Assembly (NCBI GenBank): GCA_009786195.1
Contig: WQTP01000038.1
Span: forward strand, 1 to 32,089
Length of the DNA: 32,089 bases
DNA from: Candidatus Saccharimonadota bacterium
GTDB taxonomy: Bacteria; Patescibacteriota; Saccharimonadia; Saccharimonadales; Saccharimonadaceae
Reading direction: 5' to 3'
The translations under genes and the position numbers were made by a program. This document shows positions 16,749 through 24,798 of the stretch, one piece after another. The notes beneath the pieces are model-generated. The model was not told where the DNA came from, ran no database searches, and saw nothing but the letters and a program-made list of their open reading frames with translations. The first letter of the stretch is position 1. The number at the start of each line of letters is the position of its first letter.

Positions 16749-18872
16749 ATGACCAAAATTATTCAAACTGGCAAGGAGATTATTGCCGTTTCAACCGAGT
16801 GGATGGGTAAAACTCTGACACTCGAAGTTAATCGCGTGGGATTTCGCACCACCGCGAGCGTTCTCGTTAAATATGGCGACACAATTGTGCTCGGTGCGGC
16901 GCAAACTGGACCGGTCAATCCTTCTTTGGATTATTTTCCACTGTCGATTGATTATGAGGAAAAGTTTTACGCTGCTGGCAAAATTTCCGGTAGCCGTTTT
17001 ATTAAACGCGAGGGTCGTCCGTCTGATGAAGCAATCCTAATTGGGCGTCTAATCGACCGCCCGCTGCGCCCGCTGTTCCCGAAAGGTTATAGAAACGAAC
17101 TACAGGTCGTGGCCAGTGTTTTGTCGATGGATCCCGAATTTCGTCCCGACGCTGTGGCGATGGTTGCGGCCAGCGCGGCACTGATGATTACCGGCGCACC
17201 GTTTGACGGGCCGGTAGCGGGGCTACGCGTGGGTATCGATGCGAACGGAAAATTTACTACATTTCTAAGTCGTGATGAGATGGATAAAAATCAACTTGAT
17301 TTATTCGTAGCTGGTTCGAAAACTGGCGTGATGATGGTCGAAGCTGGTGCTCATGAAGTTAGTGAAGACACTGTAACTGAGGCGATTGCTTGGGCGCACA
17401 AAAATATCCAACCGGCGATTGAACTGCAAAATAAATTACGCGCTGCCATCAGTCCAACCGAACAGGAATATGAACTGGTTGTACCCAACGAAGAGATTAT
17501 TGCGACGGTCGAAAAGTGGATCAACAGTCAATTAACCGAAGATTTTCATCAACCCTACCCGGAACGTAACGAACTAATTCACAATCTGCGCGAGGCTATG
17601 GTCGAAAAGTTTAGCGCCGATTACAGTGAGGACGAATGGAAAGAAATCAAGGGCGAGTACGGCGAAGCATTTGCACTAGCGCTGCACAAGGATGTGCGAA
17701 AGGGTATCATTGAAAAGAAAATTCGTCCCGATGGACGCAGTCTGACCGAAATTCGCCCACTCAGTTCGGAAGTTGGTTTATTACCGCGAGCGCACGGTTC
17801 GTCGCTGTTTACGCGGGGTCTGACCCAAGCGATGAACATTGTGACACTAGCCCCCCTAAGTTTTGCGCAGTTGGTTGACACGATGGAAGTAACCGACGGC
17901 GAACGATGTTACATGCATCATTATAATGCGCCGGGTTATACGGTTGGCGAAGTTCGACGTCTCGGCAGTCCAGGACGACGCGAAATTGGTCACGGATATT
18001 TAGCGGAGCGCGCTTTGATACCGGTGTTACCGAGCGAGGAAGATTTCCCATACGCTATCCGCAGCGTTACCGAAATCATGAGTCAGAACGGTTCGACATC
18101 GATGGCGGCGACTTGTTCGTCGTGCTTGGCGTTGATGGACGCCGGTATCCCAATCAAAGCTCCGGTCAGCGGTGTGGCGATGGGTCTGATGGTTGATGGT
18201 GATAATTATTACATTTTGACCGATTTGGCCGATCAAGAGGATTTTGCCGGCGATATGGACTTTAAAGTCACCGGTACAGCCAAAGGCATCACAGCGCTGC
18301 AAATGGATATGAAAGTTCACGGTTTACCAATCGAAGTCCTTAAAAAAGCCCTAACTCAGGCCAAAGACGGTCGTGCGGAAATCCTAAAAAACATGTTGAC
18401 GATTTTGTCCGAACCCCGAAAAGAGTTGTCGCCGTACGCACCGCGCATCGAAAAATTGATGATTAATCCGGAAAAAATCGGCGCAGTTATCGGCAAGGGC
18501 GGTGAAGTGATCAACAAAATTACTTCTGCAACCGGCGTAACTATCGATATCAAAGAAGATGGTCTGATTACTTTCGCGTCCAACGATCCAGAAAAAATGC
18601 AACAAGCTCTGACCTGGGTCAAAGGTCTGACCGAAGAACCCGAAGTCGGCAAAATCTACACCGGCACAGTTGTTGGTATTAAGGATTTCGGCGCGTTTAT
18701 CAATATTTTACCCGGTATTGACGGTATGTTGCATATTTCACAGATTACCGAACGTCGTTTGGATAGTGTTGACGAAGTCCTGCACATGAGCGACAAAGTT
18801 CATGTTCGCCTAACTGCTATCGACGATCGTGGTAAATTGTCACTGACAATGCGAGGTATCGAACAGGAATAG
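16749..18872 (+). CDS. pnp: Polyribonucleotide nucleotidyltransferase
   Basis: RNase PH cores (GSRFIKREGRPSDEAILIGRLIDRPLRPLFPKGYRNE; DGRSLTEIRPLSSEVGLLPRAHGSSLFTRG), KH (IGAVIGKGGEVINKI), S1 (YTGTVVGIKDFGAFINILPGIDGMLHISQI). SD aaggaagg before ATG 16749. Confidence 0.97.
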   Translation: MTKIIQTGKEIIAVSTEWMGKTLTLEVNRVGFRTTASVLVKYGDTIVLGAAQTGPVNPSLDYFPLSIDYEEKFYAAGKISGSRFIKREGRPSDEAILIGRLIDRPLRPLFPKGYRNELQVVASVLSMDPEFRPDAVAMVAASAALMITGAPFDGPVAGLRVGIDANGKFTTFLSRDEMDKNQLDLFVAGSKTGVMMVEAGAHEVSEDTVTEAIAWAHKNIQPAIELQNKLRAAISPTEQEYELVVPNEEIIATVEKWINSQLTEDFHQPYPERNELIHNLREAMVEKFSADYSEDEWKEIKGEYGEAFALALHKDVRKGIIEKKIRPDGRSLTEIRPLSSEVGLLPRAHGSSLFTRGLTQAMNIVTLAPLSFAQLVDTMEVTDGERCYMHHYNAPGYTVGEVRRLGSPGRREIGHGYLAERALIPVLPSEEDFPYAIRSVTEIMSQNGSTSMAATCSSCLALMDAGIPIKAPVSGVAMGLMVDGDNYYILTDLADQEDFAGDMDFKVTGTAKGITALQMDMKVHGLPIEVLKKALTQAKDGRAEILKNMLTILSEPRKELSPYAPRIEKLMINPEKIGAVIGKGGEVINKITSATGVTIDIKEDGLITFASNDPEKMQQALTWVKGLTEEPEVGKIYTGTVVGIKDFGAFINILPGIDGMLHISQITERRLDSVDEVLHMSDKVHVRLTAIDDRGKLSLTMRGIEQE

Positions 18873-18881
18873 AAAGTTTGT

Positions 18882-19490
18882 ATGAGCAAGCAATCTGACA
18901 TTGACCAAATTCGAGTGGATATTTTAACGCAGAATATTTGTCCGGAGCTGGCCGAGCAAGCGACTAACTTGGTGATTGGTGATGGTAATGTTAATGCCGA
19001 AATTGTATTTGTTGGCGAAGCGCCGGGCAAAAGTGAGGACGAACAGGGTCTACCGTTTGTCGGTGCGGCAGGAAAATTCTTAAACGAAATGTTAGAAACG
19101 TCTAACATGCAACGTCAGGATGTTTATATTACCAACATTGTTAAATATCGTCCGCCGAATAATCGTGATCCATTTCCAGAGGAAAAAGAAGTTTTTTGGC
19201 CGTTTCTTCTGCGACAACTCGAAATTATCCAACCAAAAATCGTTGCCACTCTCGGTCGTCACAGTATGGAATATTTCTTACCAAATGCGAAAATCAGCGA
19301 AATTCACGGTCAGCCGAAACGGATTAATCTGGGTAGTCAAACAGTGGTAATTGTACCGCTGTTTCATCCGGCTGCCGCACTGTACAACGGTTCGATGCGT
19401 GAAACTTTGATGAATGATTTTGCCAAAATTCCGAATATTCTTAAACGCGCCAACGAATACGACGCGGTATTGAAAATCATGACAGAATGA
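18882..19490 (+). CDS. Uracil-DNA glycosylase, family 4-like, lacking most Fe-S ligands
   Basis: VFVGEAPGKSEDEQGLPFVGAAGKFL, TNIVKYRPPNNRDPFPEE, HPAAALYN motifs. Confidence 0.88.
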   Translation: MSKQSDIDQIRVDILTQNICPELAEQATNLVIGDGNVNAEIVFVGEAPGKSEDEQGLPFVGAAGKFLNEMLETSNMQRQDVYITNIVKYRPPNNRDPFPEEKEVFWPFLLRQLEIIQPKIVATLGRHSMEYFLPNAKISEIHGQPKRINLGSQTVVIVPLFHPAAALYNGSMRETLMNDFAKIPNILKRANEYDAVLKIMTE

Positions 19491-20052
19491 ACTGTCGTGC
19501 TGTTTCAATGTGCGCATCAAAATTAACTTTATCAAAGTCAGTCGTGTCAATTGTAATAATTTCTCCGTCAATGTGAAAATCATCAAGATTGTGACAATAC
19601 CTCTCGAAATAATCATAAGTAAAATCACTCCACAGCTTATTTGCCTCACCATGTTGGTGTAATTTTTCGCGCTCCATGCAACGCTTGTACAAAATCTGCA
19701 TGTCTCCCACAAATTTATAAGTCAGTGATTGATAATCATATTTGTCGATCAGTTTCTTGATAACGCCGGCTTCGTCAATTTCTTTAACACCGTGTGGCAC
19801 GAAATTGCTCTCAATGATAATTGGATGATCTGTTTCGAGAAATCTTTCTACAACATACATCATGACGTTAAAAGCGACGGCGGAAAAACGTTTACTTTCT
19901 TCTCGGCTTCTTATGGGAATGTTCGTGCAAATGGCGCTTTTGAGAGTGTCTTTTGTTAGGTATGGAATGTTTAGCTCCTTTGACAACCTGAGCGCAAATG
20001 TTGATTTTCCAGAGGCGAAATGTCCTCCGATGATAATGATTTTCTTATTCAT
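19477..20052 (-). CDS. P-loop kinase/zeta-toxin-like AAA ATPase
   Basis: KKIIIIGGHFASGKSTFALRLSKEL Walker A; IIIESNFV; start at MNKK. Confidence 0.75.
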   Translation of the reverse strand: MNKKIIIIGGHFASGKSTFALRLSKELNIPYLTKDTLKSAICTNIPIRSREESKRFSAVAFNVMMYVVERFLETDHPIIIESNFVPHGVKEIDEAGVIKKLIDKYDYQSLTYKFVGDMQILYKRCMEREKLHQHGEANKLWSDFTYDYFERYCHNLDDFHIDGEIITIDTTDFDKVNFDAHIETARQFILS

Positions 20053-20061
20053 ATGATCCAT

Positions 20062-20070
20062 ATTGTAGCA
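20062..20070 (-). promoter_or_regulatory. Extended -10 TGCTACAAT, 9 nt before ATG of P-loop kinase
   Basis: Reverse complement tgctacaat-atggatcat-ATGAATAAG. Confidence 0.55.
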
Positions 20071-20086
20071 TATGTTGTGGAAAAGC

Positions 20087-20115
20087 TTGACTTTTTGACA
20101 AAAGTTTGATACGAT
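20087..20115 (+). promoter_or_regulatory. RNase J promoter TTGACT-N17-TACGAT
   Basis: ttgact ttttgacaaaagtttga tacgat; about 70-nt leader follows. Confidence 0.55.
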
Positions 20116-20194
20116 TGACCCAACGGTAGGGATAACGTCTCTATATATCTCGTGAACTATAATAATAAATTGTAATAGGAGAGGATAATAAAAT

Positions 20195-22438
20195 ATGGGT
20201 CAAAGAAGAGTGACTGAAGCAAGAAGTGATGATTTGTCGAAACGCCCCAATGGTAGACGAAAAACTGGTAACAGCGTGCTCGATGCTACAACCACCAGAA
20301 AAGGTGAGGTTTTACGGGCGGCGCGACGTACTAACGAAAACGTTAATTTACAAGCTGGTTTATATAACAGTAGCGACACACCAGTTAACAAATCAATTTA
20401 CAACGGTTTTAATGGTGAACAGTATGCGTCATCATTGGTTAAAAAATCCAAAGATAATAATCAATTATCTCTCAAAGTTATACCAATCGGCGGTACTCAA
20501 ATTGGTCGTAATACCACAGCACTGTGCTACGGTGATGAAATTATCGTGATTGATATGGGATTCGAATTTCCGGGTGACGATTATCCGGGAATTAACTATA
20601 TTGTGCCGGATATTTCTTGGTTAGAAGAGCGCAAAGATCAAATCAAAGCTGTCGTTTTTACGCATGCTCACCTTGACCATATCGGTGCTTTTCATCACAT
20701 GATTCCGAAAATTCCAGCGCCAGTTTACGCGACGAAATTTACTATTGCAATGTTGAAAAAAAATATGGAAGAAGAAGATACTAACTACGAACCTGAATAT
20801 CACGAGTTAGTGCCAGAGCGCCACGATCGGGTTCAACTGTCGCAACATTTTAGTTTGGAACTAGTGCGCGTCAATCACTCAATTCCCGATTGCGCTTGCG
20901 TAGTTATTCGCACACCAGTTGGTGTAGTGGTGAGTTCGGGCGACTGGCGTTTTCAAGAAGATCCACTTGATGGTCGCAAATTCGATATGGAACGTTTGAC
21001 CGAAATCGCTACCAAAGAAGGTGTTCAACTCTTGATCAACGAAAGCACTAACTGCGAAGTCGATGGCAGCAATGATTCCAAAGAAGCTGAAGTTCGCCTG
21101 ACTTTTAATCAAGTGATGGGAATGTATCCTAATTCGCGCATTATCATATCAACTTTCTCTTCGCAGATCCATCGCTTGCAAGTAGCTATTGGTGAAGCTA
21201 TCAAGTATGGTCGCAAAGTCGCTGTCGCAGGTTACTCAATGATCAACAACGTTGAAATCGCTCTCAGAACGGGCGATCTTAAAGTGCCAGCGGGCGCGTT
21301 AATGAAACTTGAAGATATTATTAAGCTGCCTGATGGTCAGGTTTGTATTCTTTGCACTGGTAATCAGGGTGAGTTGAATGCCGTTTTGAATCGCATGGCG
21401 AACGGTGCGCATCGTTATATCAAGATTAAAAACAGCGACATTATTGTGCTCAGTTCGTCACGCATTCCGGGCAACGAAGGTCACGTGGCGATGATGGAGG
21501 ATAACCTGATTCGCGAAGGTTGCGATGTGATTTCGAAAAATAATAATCAAAGTTACAATCTCGGACCAGTGCACCTCGGTGGTCACGGACATTATGACGA
21601 TCATGTTAAATTTATCACAGCGCTCAATCCGAAATTTTATTTGCCCAATCACGGTGATTTTACTTTTCTCGAACACAACGCGCGCATCGCGGAAAAAGAA
21701 TGCGGTATTCCGCGAAAAAATATTTTCGTTTGTGATGCTGGTGATGTGGTGGAACTTTTCCATGATGGTACAGCGCGGCGTGGCGCGCGCGTGCATTCCG
21801 GCAGCGTGATGTATGACGACGCTGGCGCAATTGTTTCCGAAGTTGTTTTAAAGGATCGCATTCATATGTCGACCGAAGGAATTTTCGTGGTGGTGCTAAC
21901 TGTTCAGCGCGGCACTGGGCGCTTGCTCAGTTCACCGGATATTATTAGTCGTGGGTTTATTTACTTGCGCGATAGTGAAGAATTGATTACGTCAATTCGA
22001 ACTTACGCAAAGCAAAAGGCAGCGCGAGCTTATACTGGTCGTCGACTCGATATAGAAAGTTTTAAACGTGATTTGCGCGATGATATTACCCAGATTTTAT
22101 ATGATCGTACACAACGCACGCCAATTGTTATCCCGGTGGTTAATGAAATTGGTTCGCCAAATTCACCAGCTGCTCGTAGAGCTGAAACCGAAATCGAAGC
22201 TCGCGACCGTAGTTTCGAACAACAGGAAATGGCACGTATTCGCGGACAAGGGCCGGCCGGTCGTTTTACGTCGTCACCGCGCAAAAAACCAAACCATCAT
22301 TCCCCAGCCAGAAACACTGTAAATAATAACATTGACACAACCGCGCATCCAAACCCAGCACCCAAAAAACCCGAAAAAATCTCATTCAAGAAAACCCCTC
22401 AGGGTCCAAACCCCATGCGCATGTGGCGCGAGTATTAA
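20195..22438 (+). CDS. rnj: Ribonuclease J with long basic N- and C-terminal extensions
   Basis: KVIPIGGTQIGRNTTALCYGDEIIVIDMGFEFPGDDYPGINYIVPD, FTHAHLDHIGA metallo-beta-lactamase motif, YLPNHGDFTFL. SD aggagagg. Confidence 0.95.
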   Translation: MGQRRVTEARSDDLSKRPNGRRKTGNSVLDATTTRKGEVLRAARRTNENVNLQAGLYNSSDTPVNKSIYNGFNGEQYASSLVKKSKDNNQLSLKVIPIGGTQIGRNTTALCYGDEIIVIDMGFEFPGDDYPGINYIVPDISWLEERKDQIKAVVFTHAHLDHIGAFHHMIPKIPAPVYATKFTIAMLKKNMEEEDTNYEPEYHELVPERHDRVQLSQHFSLELVRVNHSIPDCACVVIRTPVGVVVSSGDWRFQEDPLDGRKFDMERLTEIATKEGVQLLINESTNCEVDGSNDSKEAEVRLTFNQVMGMYPNSRIIISTFSSQIHRLQVAIGEAIKYGRKVAVAGYSMINNVEIALRTGDLKVPAGALMKLEDIIKLPDGQVCILCTGNQGELNAVLNRMANGAHRYIKIKNSDIIVLSSSRIPGNEGHVAMMEDNLIREGCDVISKNNNQSYNLGPVHLGGHGHYDDHVKFITALNPKFYLPNHGDFTFLEHNARIAEKECGIPRKNIFVCDAGDVVELFHDGTARRGARVHSGSVMYDDAGAIVSEVVLKDRIHMSTEGIFVVVLTVQRGTGRLLSSPDIISRGFIYLRDSEELITSIRTYAKQKAARAYTGRRLDIESFKRDLRDDITQILYDRTQRTPIVIPVVNEIGSPNSPAARRAETEIEARDRSFEQQEMARIRGQGPAGRFTSSPRKKPNHHSPARNTVNNNIDTTAHPNPAPKKPEKISFKKTPQGPNPMRMWREY

Positions 22439-23151
22439 CTTATCTTTTTCTTGAAAAACCTGCCGTATAGAATACTAGCGTGAGTGATCAACGCGACGCC
22501 GACCGAACAGGCGATGAACATCGCCGCTGCCACTAGTTTTGCTGACGAAACATATTCGTTTTCTGGGTTGAGGTTAGTGGTGAACACGGCGAATAAGCCA
22601 CTAAAAACCAAGAAAAGTCCCCACAATAATCGTCGAACAAGCATTTGGCGACCCTTAACTATTTCTTTTTCTGAATAAAGATTCGCCGCGGCTTGTTTGC
22701 CGACGGATTTTTTCAGACTATTAAAGGGAATACTAGCGTAGATAATCATGAGCACCACCAACACAAAGGTAAAAGATTGATCAAACCAAAATTCCGCCAG
22801 TGAATTTCCGCTGCCCGTGAAATAAATCGTGCTAAAACCGATATCTGTAACCAGCAACCCGGTAAGGATCGCAGTGGTGATGGCGAGACGACGGTAGGCT
22901 TTGTCGAGCGCAGCCCGTTTTCGTTTCTTATCATCTTTTTCAATCACATCCAAATCAGCACTGCCCAACAACTCGTCCAAAGACACGTCGAATAGGGCAC
23001 GTATTCTCAAAATCTTGTCCATTTCCGGAAAACTTTCACCCGATTCCCAGCGCGACACAGCTTGGCGACTAACGTCCAATTTGTGCGCCAACTGCTCCTG
23101 ACTAATGTTTTTCGCTCCTCTTAGCTTCTTGATATTGTCGGCAAAATTCAT
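22435..23151 (-). CDS. XRE-family HTH regulator fused to C-terminal transmembrane helices
   Basis: NIKKLRGAKNISQEQLAHKLDVSRQAVSRWESGESFPEMDKI, then about four hydrophobic helices. Confidence 0.92.
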   Translation of the reverse strand: MNFADNIKKLRGAKNISQEQLAHKLDVSRQAVSRWESGESFPEMDKILRIRALFDVSLDELLGSADLDVIEKDDKKRKRAALDKAYRRLAITTAILTGLLVTDIGFSTIYFTGSGNSLAEFWFDQSFTFVLVVLMIIYASIPFNSLKKSVGKQAAANLYSEKEIVKGRQMLVRRLLWGLFLVFSGLFAVFTTNLNPENEYVSSAKLVAAAMFIACSVGVALITHASILYGRFFKKKIS

Positions 23152-23172
23152 ATCTTGCTCCTTTCTTATTAA

Positions 23173-23928
23173 TTATAACTGTTTTTTATTAAATTTTGCT
23201 ATAGCCGCAACAACCAAAGTAGTGGTTATGGCGGCGTAGGTTATAAATACGGGCGCAAAATACGCAGGATTTTTTTGCCCGCTCAACAATTCTAGTGATC
23301 CACCAGTGATGGACATAGGATTGTACTTCAGGGTTTCAGGGGCGGTCAGCACCGTACTAAGAATCGCTATCGCTACTAAGAGGACGACCAAAGCACCCCA
23401 GTAACTTTTGAGCAGCACACCTCCGAGAACTAATGTTGCGATCAAAAGTTCACCGAGCAACCACGGTGCGAGAAAAGCGAAAAATACGTAATTTATTGCG
23501 TCGCCTGGCCCGTAACACATTATTATGATGGAGCAAATCGTAATACCTAACAGATAACTAATCGTCCACAAAATGCTAGCTGTTAAAAATTTCGCCAAAA
23601 TAACAGTGCTACGCCTGAGACCTTTTGTCAGTAGATTTATGAGTGTTCCTTGACTTAATTCATTTGCCATAATACCGCAAAATACGATAGCCAGTATCAT
23701 TATGCCAAGCATATCTATGCCCCCGAAAAAAGCTTGCCAAGATTCCATCGCTGTGAATTCCAAAGGGAACACACCTTGCACGTCGCTACCTCTCGCATCA
23801 ACAGCATATTTGATAAATAATGGACAGATGACCCCCATTAACGCGAACGCTGCCAGCAACACAACCGCGCGAAAAGAGCAAAAACTCTCGAGGAATTCTT
23901 TTTTGGTAAAGGCGACAAAAGCTTTCAT
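23173..23928 (-). CDS. ABC-2 type transporter permease
   Basis: MKAFVAFTKKEFLESFCSF..., FCGIMANELSQGTLINLLTKGLRRSTVILAKFL; multiple TM helices. Start reassigned to 23928 (ATGA overlap with ATPase). Confidence 0.9.
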   Translation of the reverse strand: MKAFVAFTKKEFLESFCSFRAVVLLAAFALMGVICPLFIKYAVDARGSDVQGVFPLEFTAMESWQAFFGGIDMLGIMILAIVFCGIMANELSQGTLINLLTKGLRRSTVILAKFLTASILWTISYLLGITICSIIIMCYGPGDAINYVFFAFLAPWLLGELLIATLVLGGVLLKSYWGALVVLLVAIAILSTVLTAPETLKYNPMSITGGSLELLSGQKNPAYFAPVFITYAAITTTLVVAAIAKFNKKQL

Positions 23929-24647
23929 GATGATATCTCCAAGAATAGGTCTTCGATGGCCGTGTCGGACTTGCGTCTGGCTTGGATCTCGGCGAGCGTG
24001 CTCGACAATGCAATGCGTCCGTTGTGGATTATGGCTATTCTGTCGCAAATGCGTTCCACGTCGGAAAGAATATGCGTCGAGAAAAACACAGTGGTCTTGT
24101 CTTTTATTTGTTTCAGAATATCCAGAACATCTTTGCGACCAATCGGGTCAAGAGCAGAAGTCGGTTCATCACAAATCAACAACTTCGGCTCGTGCAACAA
24201 AGCTTGCGCTATGCCCAGCCGCTGTTTCATACCGCGAGAAAACTTACCGATTTTTTTATCGATGCCAGAAAGACCCACGACATTCATGAGCTCGATTGTG
24301 CGTTTTTCGATCGTCGCAGTATCGAGGCCAGCTATTTCGCCACATAACTTTAGGTATGTTTTTGGACGCATATAATTATAAAATTCGGGCACGTCTGGGA
24401 CGTATCCAATGTGTCGATTGGTTTTTGTTGCACCAACAAACACTTTTTCTCCGCATACATAAACTTCACCATCGTCGGACGGAAGTAACCCTAAAATTAT
24501 TTTCATAGTGGTTGTTTTGCCAGCTCCATTTACACCAACAAAACCGAATATGCTCCCTTCTGGCACGTCAAAAGAAAGTCCGCCGAGCACGCGACTACTG
24601 CCAAAACTTTTGGAGAGGTTTTGGATTGACAAGGGACTGTTGGTCAT
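23925..24647 (-). CDS. ABC transporter ATP-binding protein
   Basis: GVNGAGKTTT Walker A, FSRGMKQRLGIAQALLHEPKLLICDEPTSALDP signature/Walker B; SD aaaggag. Confidence 0.96.
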   Translation of the reverse strand: MTNSPLSIQNLSKSFGSSRVLGGLSFDVPEGSIFGFVGVNGAGKTTTMKIILGLLPSDDGEVYVCGEKVFVGATKTNRHIGYVPDVPEFYNYMRPKTYLKLCGEIAGLDTATIEKRTIELMNVVGLSGIDKKIGKFSRGMKQRLGIAQALLHEPKLLICDEPTSALDPIGRKDVLDILKQIKDKTTVFFSTHILSDVERICDRIAIIHNGRIALSSTLAEIQARRKSDTAIEDLFLEISS

Positions 24648-24679
24648 TCATTACTCCTTTCAATTTAAATTTTACATTG

Positions 24680-24706
24680 GGTTTTGGGCGCTCGCCGAGC
24701 AAAACC
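24680..24706 (-). promoter_or_regulatory. Inverted repeat (7-bp stem plus inner 3-bp stem) at predicted 5' end of ABC operon transcript
   Basis: GGTTTTG / CAAAACC arms with nested CTC/GAG; candidate -10 TAAAAT on minus strand at 24714-24719. Confidence 0.5.
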
Positions 24707-24765
24707 TAGAGTGATTTTATCCTAGTTAATACAAGAAAACTACCAACTTGCAGTTGCAATTCCGA

Positions 24766-24790
24766 AAAAAGTCGCAACCACCAGTTGCGA
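24766..24790 (-). terminator. Rho-independent-like terminator of P1B ATPase gene
   Basis: Minus strand TCGCAAC TGGTG GTTGCGA (arms 24784-24790 and 24772-24778) followed by CTTTTTTC. Confidence 0.7.
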
Positions 24791-24798
24791 AAAAGCAC

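Noticed and set aside
23702-24714. Several overlapping plus-strand ORFs (23702, 23956, 23982, 24296, 24508, 24512)
   Set aside because: Shadow ORFs opposite the ABC ATPase/permease genes; no SD or domain evidence.
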